Shown here: piece by piece, positions 32,501 to 41,362 of the stretch
Layout: each line of letters opens with the position of its first letter
Position numbering within the stretch: the stretch's first letter is position 1
Assembly: GCA_030847615.1 (NCBI GenBank)
Contig: JAUMIR010000005.1
Coordinates: forward strand, 210,164,645-210,228,644
Direction of reading: 5' to 3'
DNA length: 64,000 nt
Source: Gambelia wislizenii
Taxonomy: Eukaryota; Chordata; Lepidosauria; Squamata; Crotaphytidae
Program-made: the position numbers and the translations under genes
Notes under the pieces: model-generated
What the model was told of the DNA's origin: nothing
The model's input: the letters and a program-made list of their open reading frames with translations, nothing else
Database searches by the model: none

Positions 32501-32732
32501 GTTTGGAGGCAATGGAGTTTTTAATCATAAAGCCTACTCCTGAAAGATGTTTTTCGGTTTTGGGTTTGCCAGACCTGTAAAGTGTGTAGCCGGCGCCATG
32601 TTCTTTAAGGCTGCCTTCCTCATGGAAGCGAACTTCACTAAGAGCAGCGATGTCAATATTAAGCCGTGATAGTTCAAGGGCTATTAGGGCAGAACGACAC
32701 TCAGGCCATCCACTATCTTCAGAGTCTTGCAT
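29574..32732 (-). CDS. LINE polyprotein: AP endonuclease, reverse transcriptase, C-terminal zinc finger
   Basis: A 1052-residue uninterrupted frame from the first ATG. The endonuclease (1-240) shows SEVRF with Glu33, IYAP (102-105), GDFNARVG (138-145), IDYVLV (207-212) and TDHRL with His235. A basic, coiled linker follows. RT (about 475-810) has KAAGIDGIPPEVW, NYRGITLL (541-548), QCGFRANRSTTD (576-587), FVDLTKAFDTV (610-620), VKQGCVLAPTLF (669-680), catalytic FADD (733-736) and YLGS (802-805). A C-terminal region holds YGSETW and a Cys1024-Cys1027-His1040-Cys1044 finger. The protein would nick target DNA and reverse-transcribe its RNA at the nick. Every catalytic residue I could check is present, so the copy may be young or active. 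Conserved endonuclease sequence (KLTLACWNIRT) continues upstream of this ATG, so the real start may be non-AUG. Confidence 0.95.
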   Translation of the reverse strand: MQDSEDSGWPECRSALIALELSRLNIDIAALSEVRFHEEGSLKEHGAGYTLYRSGKPKTEKHLSGVGFMIKNSIASKLETLPTGHSDRIISLRLPHIVLFSIYAPTMQADPVEKDKFYTDLRQLIQKVPVEDKIIILGDFNARVGKNSEAWKGVLGKHGVGNCNDNGRLLLEFCAEQQLTITNTIFQQKDSLKTTWMHPRSKHWHLIDYVLVRQRDIRDVRHTRVMPSAECQTDHRLVRCKLNLHLKFKPKRGGILKKRLQVNNLQQATMRDNFQANLQTKLEDHPTDPSPTVLWQHIKNSILHFAEESLGFSHKKNQDWFDENNQEIQELLARKRAAHQAYFAQPTCHARKAAFRLTCSKLQQKLRDMQNKWWINLAEKTQRCADLGDHRGFYEALKAVFGPTYQVQSSLYSTDGQTLITDKASILNRWAEHFQSLFSANRVVQASAIQHMIQKPMKNELDIAPTLEETLKAIQQMKNGKAAGIDGIPPEVWKHGGHALHEKLHEFLVNCWEKGELPSDLRDAVIITLYKKKGAKSDCSNYRGITLLSIAGKILARILLNRLVPAIAEELLPESQCGFRANRSTTDMVFALRQLQEKCREQNKGLYVTFVDLTKAFDTVSRKGLWQILEKLGCPPKFLKMIILLHEGQRGQVRYGDALSEPFLITNGVKQGCVLAPTLFTIFFSTMLQRAMAELEEDDGIYIRYRTDGSLFNLSCLRAHTKTLNYLVRELLFADDAALVAHTEAALQHLTSCFATAAELFGLEVNLKKTEVLYQPAPQDEHHHPHIAVGKSVLKSVQQFTYLGSIISSDAKIDKEIDHRLAKAYSAFGRLHKRVWSNKHLRKSTKISVYRAIVLSILLYGSETWVTYRHHLRLLERFHQRCLHTILNIHWTDYVTNVAVLEQAGITSIEAMILRTQLRWAGHVSRMEDHRLPKILLYGELATGQRKRGAPKKQYKDSLKQHLRLGQIDHQQWSALASHREAWRCTIHNAAALFESSRRTSLEEKRQRRKNHNPKTSPKETFCCAFCNRTCLSRIGLFSHQRACRKRGMSPS

Positions 32733-32822
32733 GGTTCTGATGTTCCAGCATGCAAGTGTCAGTTTATTTACACTTTTGGAGGCCGGTGTGTGCCTTTGTT
32801 TCTTTGCCTTGGTTTGACCGCA
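32733..32822 (-). other. In-frame, ATG-less extension of the LINE ORF
   Basis: Thirty codons separate an in-frame TGA (32823-32825) from the first ATG. The last ten read LTLACWNIRT, the first strand of the endonuclease fold with its conserved Asn. No ATG lies in this stretch. A CTG at 32760-32762 just before that strand is the most obvious alternative start. This is inference. Confidence 0.7.
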
Positions 32823-33530
32823 TCAGAAGATTCCTGTTGGCCGCGGCTAGCCAACCAGGTAGTTGGGGATGAGCTTTCGTTAGGCCACCTTTTCTAGGCC
32901 CCTCTCCATGTGGAGCAAGCAGTGCTCTCCTTAAAAAAGGCTGCTTGGTCGTTCAGGATGCTGCTGAACAAGACTGTCATCTCCCGGGTCAGGCTTGAGC
33001 GACCAATGTCCTGAACCGCCTGCATGCAGGGTTGGGGCTGCGGCTTCCAGTGCATCTTTACACCTGCCGGTTTTGTCCCTCGCCAGTCGCTACAGGGCTT
33101 TTTTGGTACTGGATTTGTCCTTCGAGCCTGTGCAATGGATTTTTCTGGTGGAGCGCAGCGTGCACAGAACTGGCCTCACCCTTTAAACCAGAGATTCATC
33201 TGCCGTGGCCTTGCAAGCATGGACGTGGCAGCGAGGTCCTCGGGCCGTAGGTTTGATTAGAGTTTCCTTCTCTTAGATGGTTGACCTTACAGGGTTGGAC
33301 GAGCACCATCTGCCCGGGTTTGGGATTGGAGTTTTCCTTCTCCTAGGACGGTTGCCACAAGGCTAGAGAGCCCATCCTGCCCTTTGATGCTCTTTGTCAG
33401 ACCCTTCGGTTTTGACCTGTCTGGCATGGGAGACCCTACCAGTGGCTATTATGCCACCGCCAGCATAGCTCAAAACATCATTAGGGTACGCAAGCCTCTC
33501 TCCCACGACAAGGGGGAGTCAATGGAGAGG
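32823..33530 (-). promoter_or_regulatory. LINE 5' leader
   Basis: About 700 bases lie between the target duplication and the ORF, GC-richer than the surroundings. No open frame of 60 codons is on the coding strand. The part at 33410-33475 is similar to 5210-5285. Promoter activity of such leaders is known for LINEs but is not shown here. Confidence 0.5.
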
Positions 33531-33542
33531 AGTGGGTTTATA

Positions 33543-34042
33543 GGTGCCAGCTAAGTCAGCATGGACAACCTCAAAGGGTCTTTGGGTGACACACTTGGTC
33601 TTTTTGGCAACTGGGAAAGCCTTCACCTTAACTTTCCTACACACAGCACATTCTTAAAAAATCTTGGGCAGTGTTTCATATTTAGACTAGGGAAAACCTT
33701 TGCTAGCTCCTTTAACCCTTTGAAACTCGCATGGCCCATTAGTCTGTGGTAATAATGAACACATTTGTCATGTAGGGGCACATTGTCTGCAGGATTCACA
33801 TTTGCCACCTTCCCTTTAGGCAACATGTAATACAACCCATGCTTCTTTATCCCTCTTGCACAGACATTATTCATGTTATGTCTTTCTGTTATTGTACATT
33901 GATCCCCTTCAAAAATTGCCTTATAACCTTCTGTGGTAATTTGGGATACATTCAATATGCAATTTTCCAGTTTGTTCACACATAAGACATTATCAAAATC
34001 TTTGTCAAAAGATGGGACAGATGCAGTGGCCATTTTCTGCAC
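33543..34042 (-). pseudogene. copia 2 protease end, gag-pre-integrase and integrase start
   Basis: The frame holds NVLCVNKLENCILNVSQITT, CTITERHNMNNVCARGIKKH and GLYYMLPKGKVANVN (the region after protease). HYYHRLMGHASFKGLKELAK and a Cys pair follow (the HHCC-type gag-pre-integrase domain), then a short frameshift. The integrase start, ending with the first catalytic Asp (HADLAG), lies at about 33550. The LINE's 12-base target duplication (33531-33542) adjoins it directly. Confidence 0.82.
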
Positions 34043-34081
34043 CTTGCTGGGAGCACCATCTGCAAGTGTAATATTGGTTAT

Positions 34082-34700
34082 TTAAGCATTTTTAACATTG
34101 CTTAACATTCTCACATCATTTATCATATTGTGAGTTGCCCCACTATCTAATAGCCAAGTTTTCCCCTCATTACCATCAGGATAGTACTTTGCTATTAAGG
34201 CATGGCTTCCAGCCTGAGAGGATGCACCCCTCCTTTGCCTTTTATTTCTGCTGCTGCCCCTCATTTCTTCACGTGCAGGCATTTTACAGTCCTTTTGCAA
34301 ATGTCCAGGCTGTCTACATCTGAAGCAGTGTCTTACATAGATGCAGGCTCCTTCTTCCACAATCTCCTGGTTGTGCCTGGTAATCTTTGGCTGATTCTCC
34401 TCCGTGCTGGAATCAAACTGCTTGCACTGGATCTCTTCCAGGATATGTCCAGCCACAAGGTCTACAGATAAATCATGCTCTCTGATGCTTTGCAGACTAT
34501 AAATCAGGAAATCCCATTCCTTTGGCAAACTGCCCAACAATATAAAACACTTGTGGGCTTCTGGAATCTCAACCCCCCTATTGGCTACCTCTTGGAGAAG
34601 CCGTCTCATCTCCTCCAAATGTGTTTTCACACAACCTCCAGGGCACAGCTTTGTGTTATACAGTCTCTTTGCCTAGATCATCTTTGATAAGCAAGAAGAA
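34082..34700 (-). pseudogene. copia 2 gag C-terminal part and protease
   Basis: A 182-codon frame contains THLEEMRRLLQEVANRGVEI and FILLGSLPKEWDFLIYSL (gag), and one CCHC zinc knuckle with Cys102, Cys105, His110 and Cys115, followed by a basic patch. The protease start LLDSGATHNM has its catalytic Asp at residue 162. Upstream (to about 34700) gag continues out of frame. The frame stops at 34079-34081 and protease continues in the next feature. Confidence 0.85.
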
Positions 34701-34740
34701 TTCTTCATTTACAATCTAGCACTCCTTATCACCCATATAT

Positions 34741-34776
34741 TTTGTCATATTTTTATGACACTGTAGTAAGACTAGA
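34741..34776. other. Junction between copia 2 and a 5S SINE
   Basis: Copia homology fades here. Bases 34764-34776 (TAGTAAGACTAGA) form the left target duplication of the SINE. Confidence 0.6.
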
Positions 34777-35008
34777 GGTCTAAATACCCTGAGACCACCA
34801 GATCCTGTCTGATATTGGAAGCTAAGCAGGGTAAAGTCTAGTTAATACTTAAATGAGGCACTGCCAAAGAATACCAGGTGCTGTAGCCTATATTTAAGGC
34901 AAGGGCAAACTTCCTCTGAGTATTCCTTGCTTAAAAAAAAAACCTCCTATAAAATTCATGCAGTCACCATAAGTCAACAGGTGACTTGAAGGCACATACA
35001 CACAGACA
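34777..35008 (+). mobile_element. 5S-rRNA-derived SINE with BovB tail
   Basis: The head (34780-34890) contains GTCTGATATTGGAAGCTAAG, CAGGGTAAAGTCTAGTTAAT and ATACCAGGTGCTGTAGCCT, closely following 5S rRNA including its internal promoter region. The body has TTCCTCTGAGTATTCCTTGC. The tail CACCATAAGTCAACAGGTGA with GGCACATACACACA is BovB-like. TAGTAAGACTAGA before and TAGTAAGACTGGA after (35009-35021) are its target duplication. Such SINEs are made by RNA polymerase III and moved by a BovB protein. Confidence 0.88.
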
Positions 35009-35037
35009 TAGTAAGACTGGATGACATGATAGTTTAA

Positions 35038-35609
35038 GGACTTTATCAGACTCAGCAAATATGCCATCATAACAAAGCCACATAAACGTGAAAGGGTGCC
35101 CATTTCACACAACATTGTTCTTTTGCAATGATGTGATGTTAATAAGGTGTTATTTTTTTATTGATTGGCCAAGCCATCGATAGATCAGCCGTGGTGTTTT
35201 TCTGGTGGAATTGCCTGCATGTGAAACCGCATCCCATTCTGCTGGCATGATTCCAGCATCAATAGATGGTCCCTGCCAGAACACTTCTAGGAGAGAACAT
35301 GAAAAGTAGGTACAGGATGCTCTTTTTATGAACCTCCCTGGTTTACTTGGAAGTTTTTAAGTGTGTTTCAGTGCTTGTGAGTTCATTTTGGCTTTTATTT
35401 TAGCTGTTTTATTTCAGCTGTTTTAAATGCATGCGCGTCTTCTCACGGGAACCACCGAGATAATGTGCAGTGGCAAATGCAGAAGTACTAGGCTGCTTTT
35501 TCATACTGTTACACCAATGTCTGATAAAAGGAGGGGGGGTTGCTGGCACACTAACAGTTTAAAATATGCTGGCAAAGAAATGTTTTTAGAGGCTCATCTG
35601 ATAAAGTCC
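35038..35609 (-). mobile_element. MITE family A, copy 2
   Basis: Ends are GGACTTTATCAGACTCAGCA and its inverted partner TCTGATAAAGTCC. TAA triplets flank both sides (35035-35037 and 35610-35612), the 3-base duplication expected of PIF/Harbinger-like elements. The inside contains CCAGAACACTTCTAGG, GCTCTTTTTATGAACCTCCC and TTTAAAATATGCTGGCA, matching copies 1, 4 and 6. Confidence 0.8.
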
Positions 35610-36371
35610 TAAGTCTCTGTTTGGATTTGGAACTGCAGTACCCCAGTGTTTTCCCATTAAGTATGAACCAGTCCAAACTCTTCTCTAGTGAAACCACAGT
35701 GAAGCATGCTTATATTCTTCAGAGAAGCAAGGATACCTTACCAGACCTTATTATAGTGAATACATTTTGCCCTACTTCCTTTTTTAATCTTCATGTCCCT
35801 ATCTGTATGAAATACAATACTCGTCTTTCTAACTTTTATATGTTATGCTCTTTCTTTTCTTTATGACACAGGAAGCTGAGCTAAAGTTACAAGTTGTTTA
35901 CTAAAGCCACAGTCATTTTATTTTTCCCCACACATGAATGGACAAGGATACTATGAATAGGAAATGCAAAACACCTATTACTTCCTTCCTCTCTCTGAGG
36001 ATGTGAACCTGATCCAGAGAAGGCATGCAGAGATTTTGTCACTAACCTTAATGTGAAGCAGATAAAGTCCAGACTGGTGCAGGTTTCTTCTCCCAAAAGG
36101 TGCCATGCTGAAATTCCAGACACGCCTGTAACTTTACAAGTAGCTCAGACTATCTCAGAGATGTTTTGTGACCTCTTGTGGAGAGCTTTCTGCATCCCTG
36201 ATTTACATTCTAGTCTCTTCATTATTTCCACTTACTTTTGTGCTTTGTGAGGTAACGTTTTCAAGCTGGCTAGAAGTATCGCAAGAATTCAGATCAATAC
36301 CAGTAGCTCTCTGCTCTTCCACTCAGAATAAACCCTGTGATGACTCTTTTCCTTCCTTCTCACAGACCGAT
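35610..36371. other. Unassigned stretch
   Basis: No gene or recognised repeat. Confidence 0.4.
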
Positions 36372-36913
36372 GACTTTATCAGACCACCCTCTCCCTCTAT
36401 TGTTGTTCTTTTGGTGGCATATTTTGTGGCGTTTTTATGCCAACAAAGCCCCCCCCCCCGACCTTACCTTTCATAGCATTCAAAAGCAGCCCAGGCACTA
36501 ATGGATAGTGAACAGAGTTCCGTTCACTTCCTGGTTTCACATCCCAACGATTCTTGCGAGAATATGCAAGCATGACAAATTCGAAAAATAAAGACAAATA
36601 AATACATAAAACTTACAGAAAAGCTCAGACACACTTTAAAATTCCCAAGCACACAGGGGAGCATCCCCTACCTGGCTGTCGTGATCTCTCCCAGAAGTGT
36701 TCTGTCATTGACACTGCATCCACGTGGGCACAATGGCATGAAGTTTCAAATGCCCACAACAAAACACCAAGGGAGATCTATTGATGGCTTGGTCCATCAG
36801 TAAAATAGAATGCCTTTTTCACAATATATGATCACAAAATGACAACACCATGTGGTATGCATACCCTTTTATGATAATCAGGTGTCGTTTTTTTGCCTGG
36901 TCTGATAAAGTCC
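36372..36913 (+). mobile_element. MITE family A, copy 3
   Basis: The left end GACTTTATCAGACCACCCTC (first G lost) and right end TGGTCTGATAAAGTCC are inverted. The interior shares TTTTTATGCCAACAAAGCCC, CAGAGTTCCGTTCACTTCCT, CCCAGAAGTGTTCTGTC and ATTGATGGCTTGG with copy 1. A nine-C run lies at about 36450. Confidence 0.78.
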
Positions 36914-37580
36914 CTAGTTAGAATGACTGCAAAACTATGCTTTATCATACATACTGGGTCCAGTGGGGTTTTGAGGTACCACTAAGCCATATGTGCTTAT
37001 GAAGTTCTGGAAACAGAGATGAAGAAGGTAAAGTCTCTTGGCAGTCCTTGAAGCTAAATGTATGGAACTGGAAGCATCTGTTAGAAGCAGCTATTTTGAT
37101 GCCAGGATTGAAACATTCTTAATGTTACTGTGTATTGCGTGCAGACTTTGTGTTTGCTCCAATCCAGTCAGGTTTCTTTAATACTTTAAAATGTATTCTA
37201 CTGACTTTCTCATATTGTATTCCAGACTGTGGATTATTCATCCCATACTAACAGCCTCTGAGACTTTAAAGACAAAAGCCACATCCTTAACTCCTCCACC
37301 ATCTTAGAGAGGAGCGTAAAATGCATTTCTCTGATATTGGGCAGCTCATTTCATGTCACATGACTAACATGGAATTTGACTGGCCAACCACTTTTGTTTT
37401 GAAGTCATGCAAAGCTGAGAATTCTATGGAAACTGGACCCTTAAGAACGGTATGCAAAACATCCCATAAGGACTGCCTCTGTTTTCATTCAGTGGGTTTC
37501 CTTTTTTTGCTCACCTAGACATCTGATTTATTGAGACAAATGATGTCTCGTTGGCTATGTTCTTCTTACTAGTTGCTATG
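36914..37580. other. Unassigned stretch
   Basis: No gene or recognised repeat. Confidence 0.4.
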
Positions 37581-38187
37581 GAGATTATCAGATGCAGCAA
37601 ATATGGTGATATGACATTGAAATGAGACTGTAAAAGGGTTTCCCTATCACACAACATCATGCCCTAGTGTTCTGCAAATGTTCTGCTGCTGTCAAGAGAG
37701 CATTCGTTGTTTTTGGGTTTTTTATCAGCAGGTAGAAACCACTAATTGGTGTTTTTGTCATGGTAGTGCTTGTGTGAGAAAATGTGCCTCATTCTGCTGG
37801 TGTGAATCCAGCATCAATGGCAGTCCCCACCAGAACACTTCCAGGTGAGAATGCAAAACCAGGTATGGTACACTCTTTTTATGAACGTCCCCATCTTGCT
37901 TGCAAGTTTCCAAGTGTGTTTCAGTGCTTGTGTGTTCATTTGGTTTGGTAATTTAGGTGTTTTTGGACTTTTAAGCATGCTCACATCTTCTTATGAGAAC
38001 CATCAAAATCTCACCCATGCAAAAACACAGAAGTAAGCAGCGTGAGTGGTCATATTGCCAGAAATCAGGGGTTTCTATGTCTTGTGATTGCAGCAGCATG
38101 TGAAAAGAAGTGTTATTATGCCAGGATACTTATGCTGTAAAATATAGTGCCAAAAGAATGTTTTTAGATACTCATCTGATAATCTCC
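37581..38187 (-). mobile_element. MITE family A, copy 4
   Basis: Termini GGAGATTATCAGATGCAGCA and CATCTGATAATCTCC are inverted. The interior has CCAGCATCAATGGCAGTCCC, CCAGAACACTTCCAGGTG and CTCTTTTTATGAACGTCCCC. The terminal variant GGAGATTATCAGA is shared with copy 7. Confidence 0.75.
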
Positions 38188-38589
38188 TGAATATTTTGTT
38201 GCTAAGGAACTTTCCATATCATGAAATTAGGACAGAATTAGGTAAAGTGTAAGGGCATGATATTGTGCAAAAGTAACCCCCTCCTGTCCAAAAATATTCC
38301 ACATTATAATGGAGTATCAAAAGTTGGTAGGGTAGCTTTTTCCAACAGATAAAGAAAATCAGGAACAAAATGAGTCTCTTATATGTTTCTGCTTTGCCAC
38401 ATTCCAGAAATAGACCTATGGGATTTCCTTACTGAGGCAGTTTTATATCCTGTGCCACAACTGCCACCACCTCCTCCTCCTCATTATTCTTATTATCTTT
38501 ATTTATATACTGTATTTTCCATGAAGCTGAGACTCAAGGTAGCTCACTTCCTGTTGCCATTTTGAAAGGGGCTGCAGAGCAAAAATCCC
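38188..38589. other. Unassigned stretch
   Basis: No gene or recognised repeat; a CTC/CAC-rich microsatellite-like patch lies at about 38462-38485. Confidence 0.35.
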
Positions 38590-38790
38590 CCCCCCCAACC
38601 CCATTTTCTTTTTTAAAAAGTCAGTGTGATTTTTCTGGCAATTTTTGTCCTCAAACCACAAGAGACCCCTCACCCCCCACAAAAGTATGGAAACATTTGA
38701 AAATTCCCCTATCCCACCCCTCCAGAACTCCAGAACAAAAATTGTCAGAAAAATCATACTGGTTTTTTAAAAGAAAATGGGGTTGGGGGA
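38590..38790. repeat. Inverted repeat (MITE-like)
   Basis: Left arm 38593-38648 (CCAACCCCATTTTCTTTTTT ... GGCAATTTTTGT) is the reverse complement of right arm 38735-38786 (ACAAAAATTGTCAGAAAAAT ... AAATGGGGTTGG). The spacer is about 85 bases. The following bases to about 38850 resemble 8165-8215. Confidence 0.7.
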
Positions 38791-39392
38791 CTTTTAGGAA
38801 CTGTTAGGGGCCACAAAAAGGGGGGCAGGGGCTGCATGCCATTTGAAGGCTACATGGTGCCCTCCCCAGCTCTGCTTGCTTGTTGACAATTTGAAGATAT
38901 AGCCCTGCTTTCATCCTTCAACTTCTATGGTTTCTACTCTTTTTTCTTACCGGTACATGTACACACACTTTAATCACAGAATGTAATGACTTTCTTAACT
39001 TTTTAAAACTGCTTATTCTTAGGTGGCCAGGGAAAAGTTGTCTTAGAACCTATCCTCATCTGAAGACTTTCCACATTATTTTTCCACATATATTTATGAT
39101 GTGTGTCCTGTGGTAGCTCTAAGCCTTACATAGCTTTGACATGAATCATACATTTGGGAACCTATGATGGAAGACAGTTAAACAAACCCACTGAGGATTC
39201 AAAAATGGGAATTCAAACAGACCTGCATCTAACAGAAACATATACAGTATGCCACACTCTGGAAACAGGAAACAAGGAAAATAATAAGGAAGATCCTGAC
39301 AGCAAGACAAATCCCACATGAGATCAGCAAGCATCCATCTCACACTTCACAACTTACAAAGTTGCCCACGGCTGGGGATGGCCTACCATTTG
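38791..39392. other. Unassigned stretch
   Basis: No gene or recognised repeat beyond the segment shared with 8165-8215. Confidence 0.35.
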
Positions 39393-39998
39393 GGAAATTA
39401 AAGCGATTATCAAACAGGAATGCAAAAAAACAAAAACAAAAACAAAACTCCCACACATTCCTGTTCCACAATCTCCAACCCTGCCCCTGTCCCAGCACAA
39501 TAACCCTCCCGACTGCACTTGCCTTCTCTCTCATCAACAGGCAGCCCAGGAATGAACAGAGCTCTAATGGAGCTCTGTTCACTTCCTGGACTGAAATCCC
39601 ACCCATTCTCGTGAGAAGACATGAGTGTGGGAAATTCAAAAATAAAAACAAAAATACACACAAAAAAGCTTTTAAAAGCACATACACAGACTTTAAAACT
39701 TCCAAATAAAGCATTAAAGTTTTTAAAAGTGGTCCCTTACCTGGATGTTACACTCTCACTCAGAAGTGTTCTGGCAGGGCTGCCCATTGGCCCTGCATTC
39801 AGAAGAGTTAAATGGCCTGAGGTTTCACACTCTGGCAATGCTGGCACTGGCGATCTATTCACAGCTCATCCCATCAATAAAAAGAAACACCATAATGATG
39901 CCAGCGGAATGCAAAAGGAGTCGCCATATGATATTGGTGTCCTTTTGTGTTCCGCTAGTGTCATGATGACGCCACATTAGCCGTGTCTGACAATTTCC
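39393..39998 (+). mobile_element. MITE family A, copy 5 (divergent)
   Basis: The right end GTGTCTGACAATTTCC is clear. The left end is placed at GGAAATTA and is uncertain. Internal matches to copies 1 and 3 include GGAGCTCTGTTCACTTCCTG, TGTGGGAAATTCAAAAATAA and ACTCAGAAGTGTTCTGGCA. Confidence 0.65.
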
Positions 39999-41362
39999 TA
40001 AGACAACTGCTACAGGTGGCAGATGCTGGGAAATAGTGATGGCAGCTCTCCAACCATTTTTTCAGTTAGAGGATAGAGCTGTGTATGTTACACAACCTTT
40101 CCTGCACTCTCTAACCCCAACTACTGCCGTCAGGTGCAGCAAAAGGCACAGTCCAATCTTCAGTTCACTCCTGCATGTGGAATTGAGGGCACAGGGAGAG
40201 AGTCTTGCCCTTTGTTTCAGGCAGCAAAGCATCTTGGGTTAGCTCTATGTGCTGCATGCCTTCTGACCATTTTCAGATGTATATTTCATAAACACAGATA
40301 ATTCCCATTCAAAACTTTCACCAGTTATGAAATCTGCATTTGTCCTTGTGCAAGTTGCAATTGCTTAGCCTAACTGAGCTCATAAAATAGGTTAAAAGAA
40401 GAAATTATAAGCACCATGAACCCCGAAGAGCAAAGGAAATAAAACTGAGATAATATTTGCAAATATCTTTCAATAAAATAATGTAAATTACCATGTTCTG
40501 TAGTAAGGATAGAAACAATATTCATTGATTATTTTTTTTCCTGGCTGCCAAAGCTGCTAGCCAACACTTGGAAAACCCTGTCAGAATAAAATACTAGCAC
40601 CTGCAAGGCTTCTGTGAAAATCTTTGCACTTCAGAAAGTTTTCATCTATGCAGAAATACATGTTTAGAAAAATGTTTTCTGCACTGGAAGAGCACATGTA
40701 TTACTACACATAAAAACCTTATGTAGTTCTACACAGAAAACATGTAACATGCACAAAAAACCATGTGCACTTCCACACACAAAAGCATGTTTTCTGCACA
40801 GGGAAAAAAAAAGTGTATTTCTGAACAGATGCATACTTCCTAAAGGGTACGTAGCAATCAGGAACTGTGCAGAGATCTTTCTTTTCTCACCCACTAAGGA
40901 GAATACTATAGGAATTATTTGTTCTTGTCTTTAAGGATGAAGACTGCAATGATGTGATCCCTATTCTGTAGGAAACCAAGTGTACATTGAGGGAAATATA
41001 ATCTACCTAATATGCACCTGAGATGCCTATGAGGCGGAAAAGGAGAGAGATAATGGCTACTTGAGCAGAGGTTTTTAGCCAATTCTCTCTCTTTTTTAAA
41101 TGGCAATTCAGACTGAAAGCTTCATTTTAGAAAGGCCACTATTTGTTGCTCTGTGTTAACCTTAATTACTGTAAAAATGAACAGTGCAATATAAGAAGCT
41201 ATATTTATTTTGAAATTTTCACAACCACAGATTAACTAGAGAGAGTAAAAGAGATGGGAAATAGATTAAAGGAGTCACTCACTACCAATAAGCATGTTTT
41301 AAGCTGCATAGAGGTGTTTATTCACAATACTATGCTTGCATTTTTACCTTCTTAAAACTTAA
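39999..41362. other. Mostly unassigned; degenerate array at 40660-40830
   Basis: From 40660 to 40830 short motifs such as GTTTTCTGCACTGG, CACAGAAAACATGT and CATGTTTTCTGCACAGGG recur in both orientations, resembling the array at 23030-23385. No gene was found. Confidence 0.4.

Larger units (their letters stand above)
29540..33530 (-). mobile_element. Full-length APE-type LINE (RTE-like), intact ORF
   Basis: A 3991-base insertion lies between exact 12-base direct repeats inside the copia 2 integrase. On the minus strand it has a leader of about 700 bases, one long ORF (29574-32732), 23 bases of 3' UTR (CTTCGTTTGCGAAGAAAAGC) and a (GA)n tail at 29540-29550. There is no second long ORF. Three 5'-truncated relatives lie at 44823-44939, 49537-50603 and 55396-57025. 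The clade is not settled: architecture and RT style are closest to RTE-like or Vingi-like LINEs, but I could not place it by eye. Confidence 0.93.
26454..34740 (-). mobile_element. Ty1/copia element 2, interrupted by a LINE
   Basis: From high to low coordinates it reads partial gag, zinc knuckle, protease, gag-pre-integrase, integrase (interrupted at 29528-33542 by a LINE and its target duplication), reverse transcriptase, RNase H and the 3' LTR. The order protease-integrase-RT-RNase H defines the copia superfamily. No 5' LTR is found above 34740, where sequence homology ends just before a 5S SINE, so the left end is deleted. Net length without the LINE is about 4.3 kb. Pol has several frameshifts, but long stretches stay open, so it decayed more recently than copia 1. 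Confidence 0.9.

Noticed and set aside
29540..33530. Domesticated host gene for the 1052-aa ORF
   Set aside because: Exact target duplications, a (GA)n tail, truncated relatives nearby and a position inside another transposon show it is simply a LINE copy.
34780..34890. Possible functional 5S rRNA gene
   Set aside because: The 5S similarity is diverged, lacks the true 5' end, runs into a LINE-type tail and is flanked by a target duplication, so it is a SINE.
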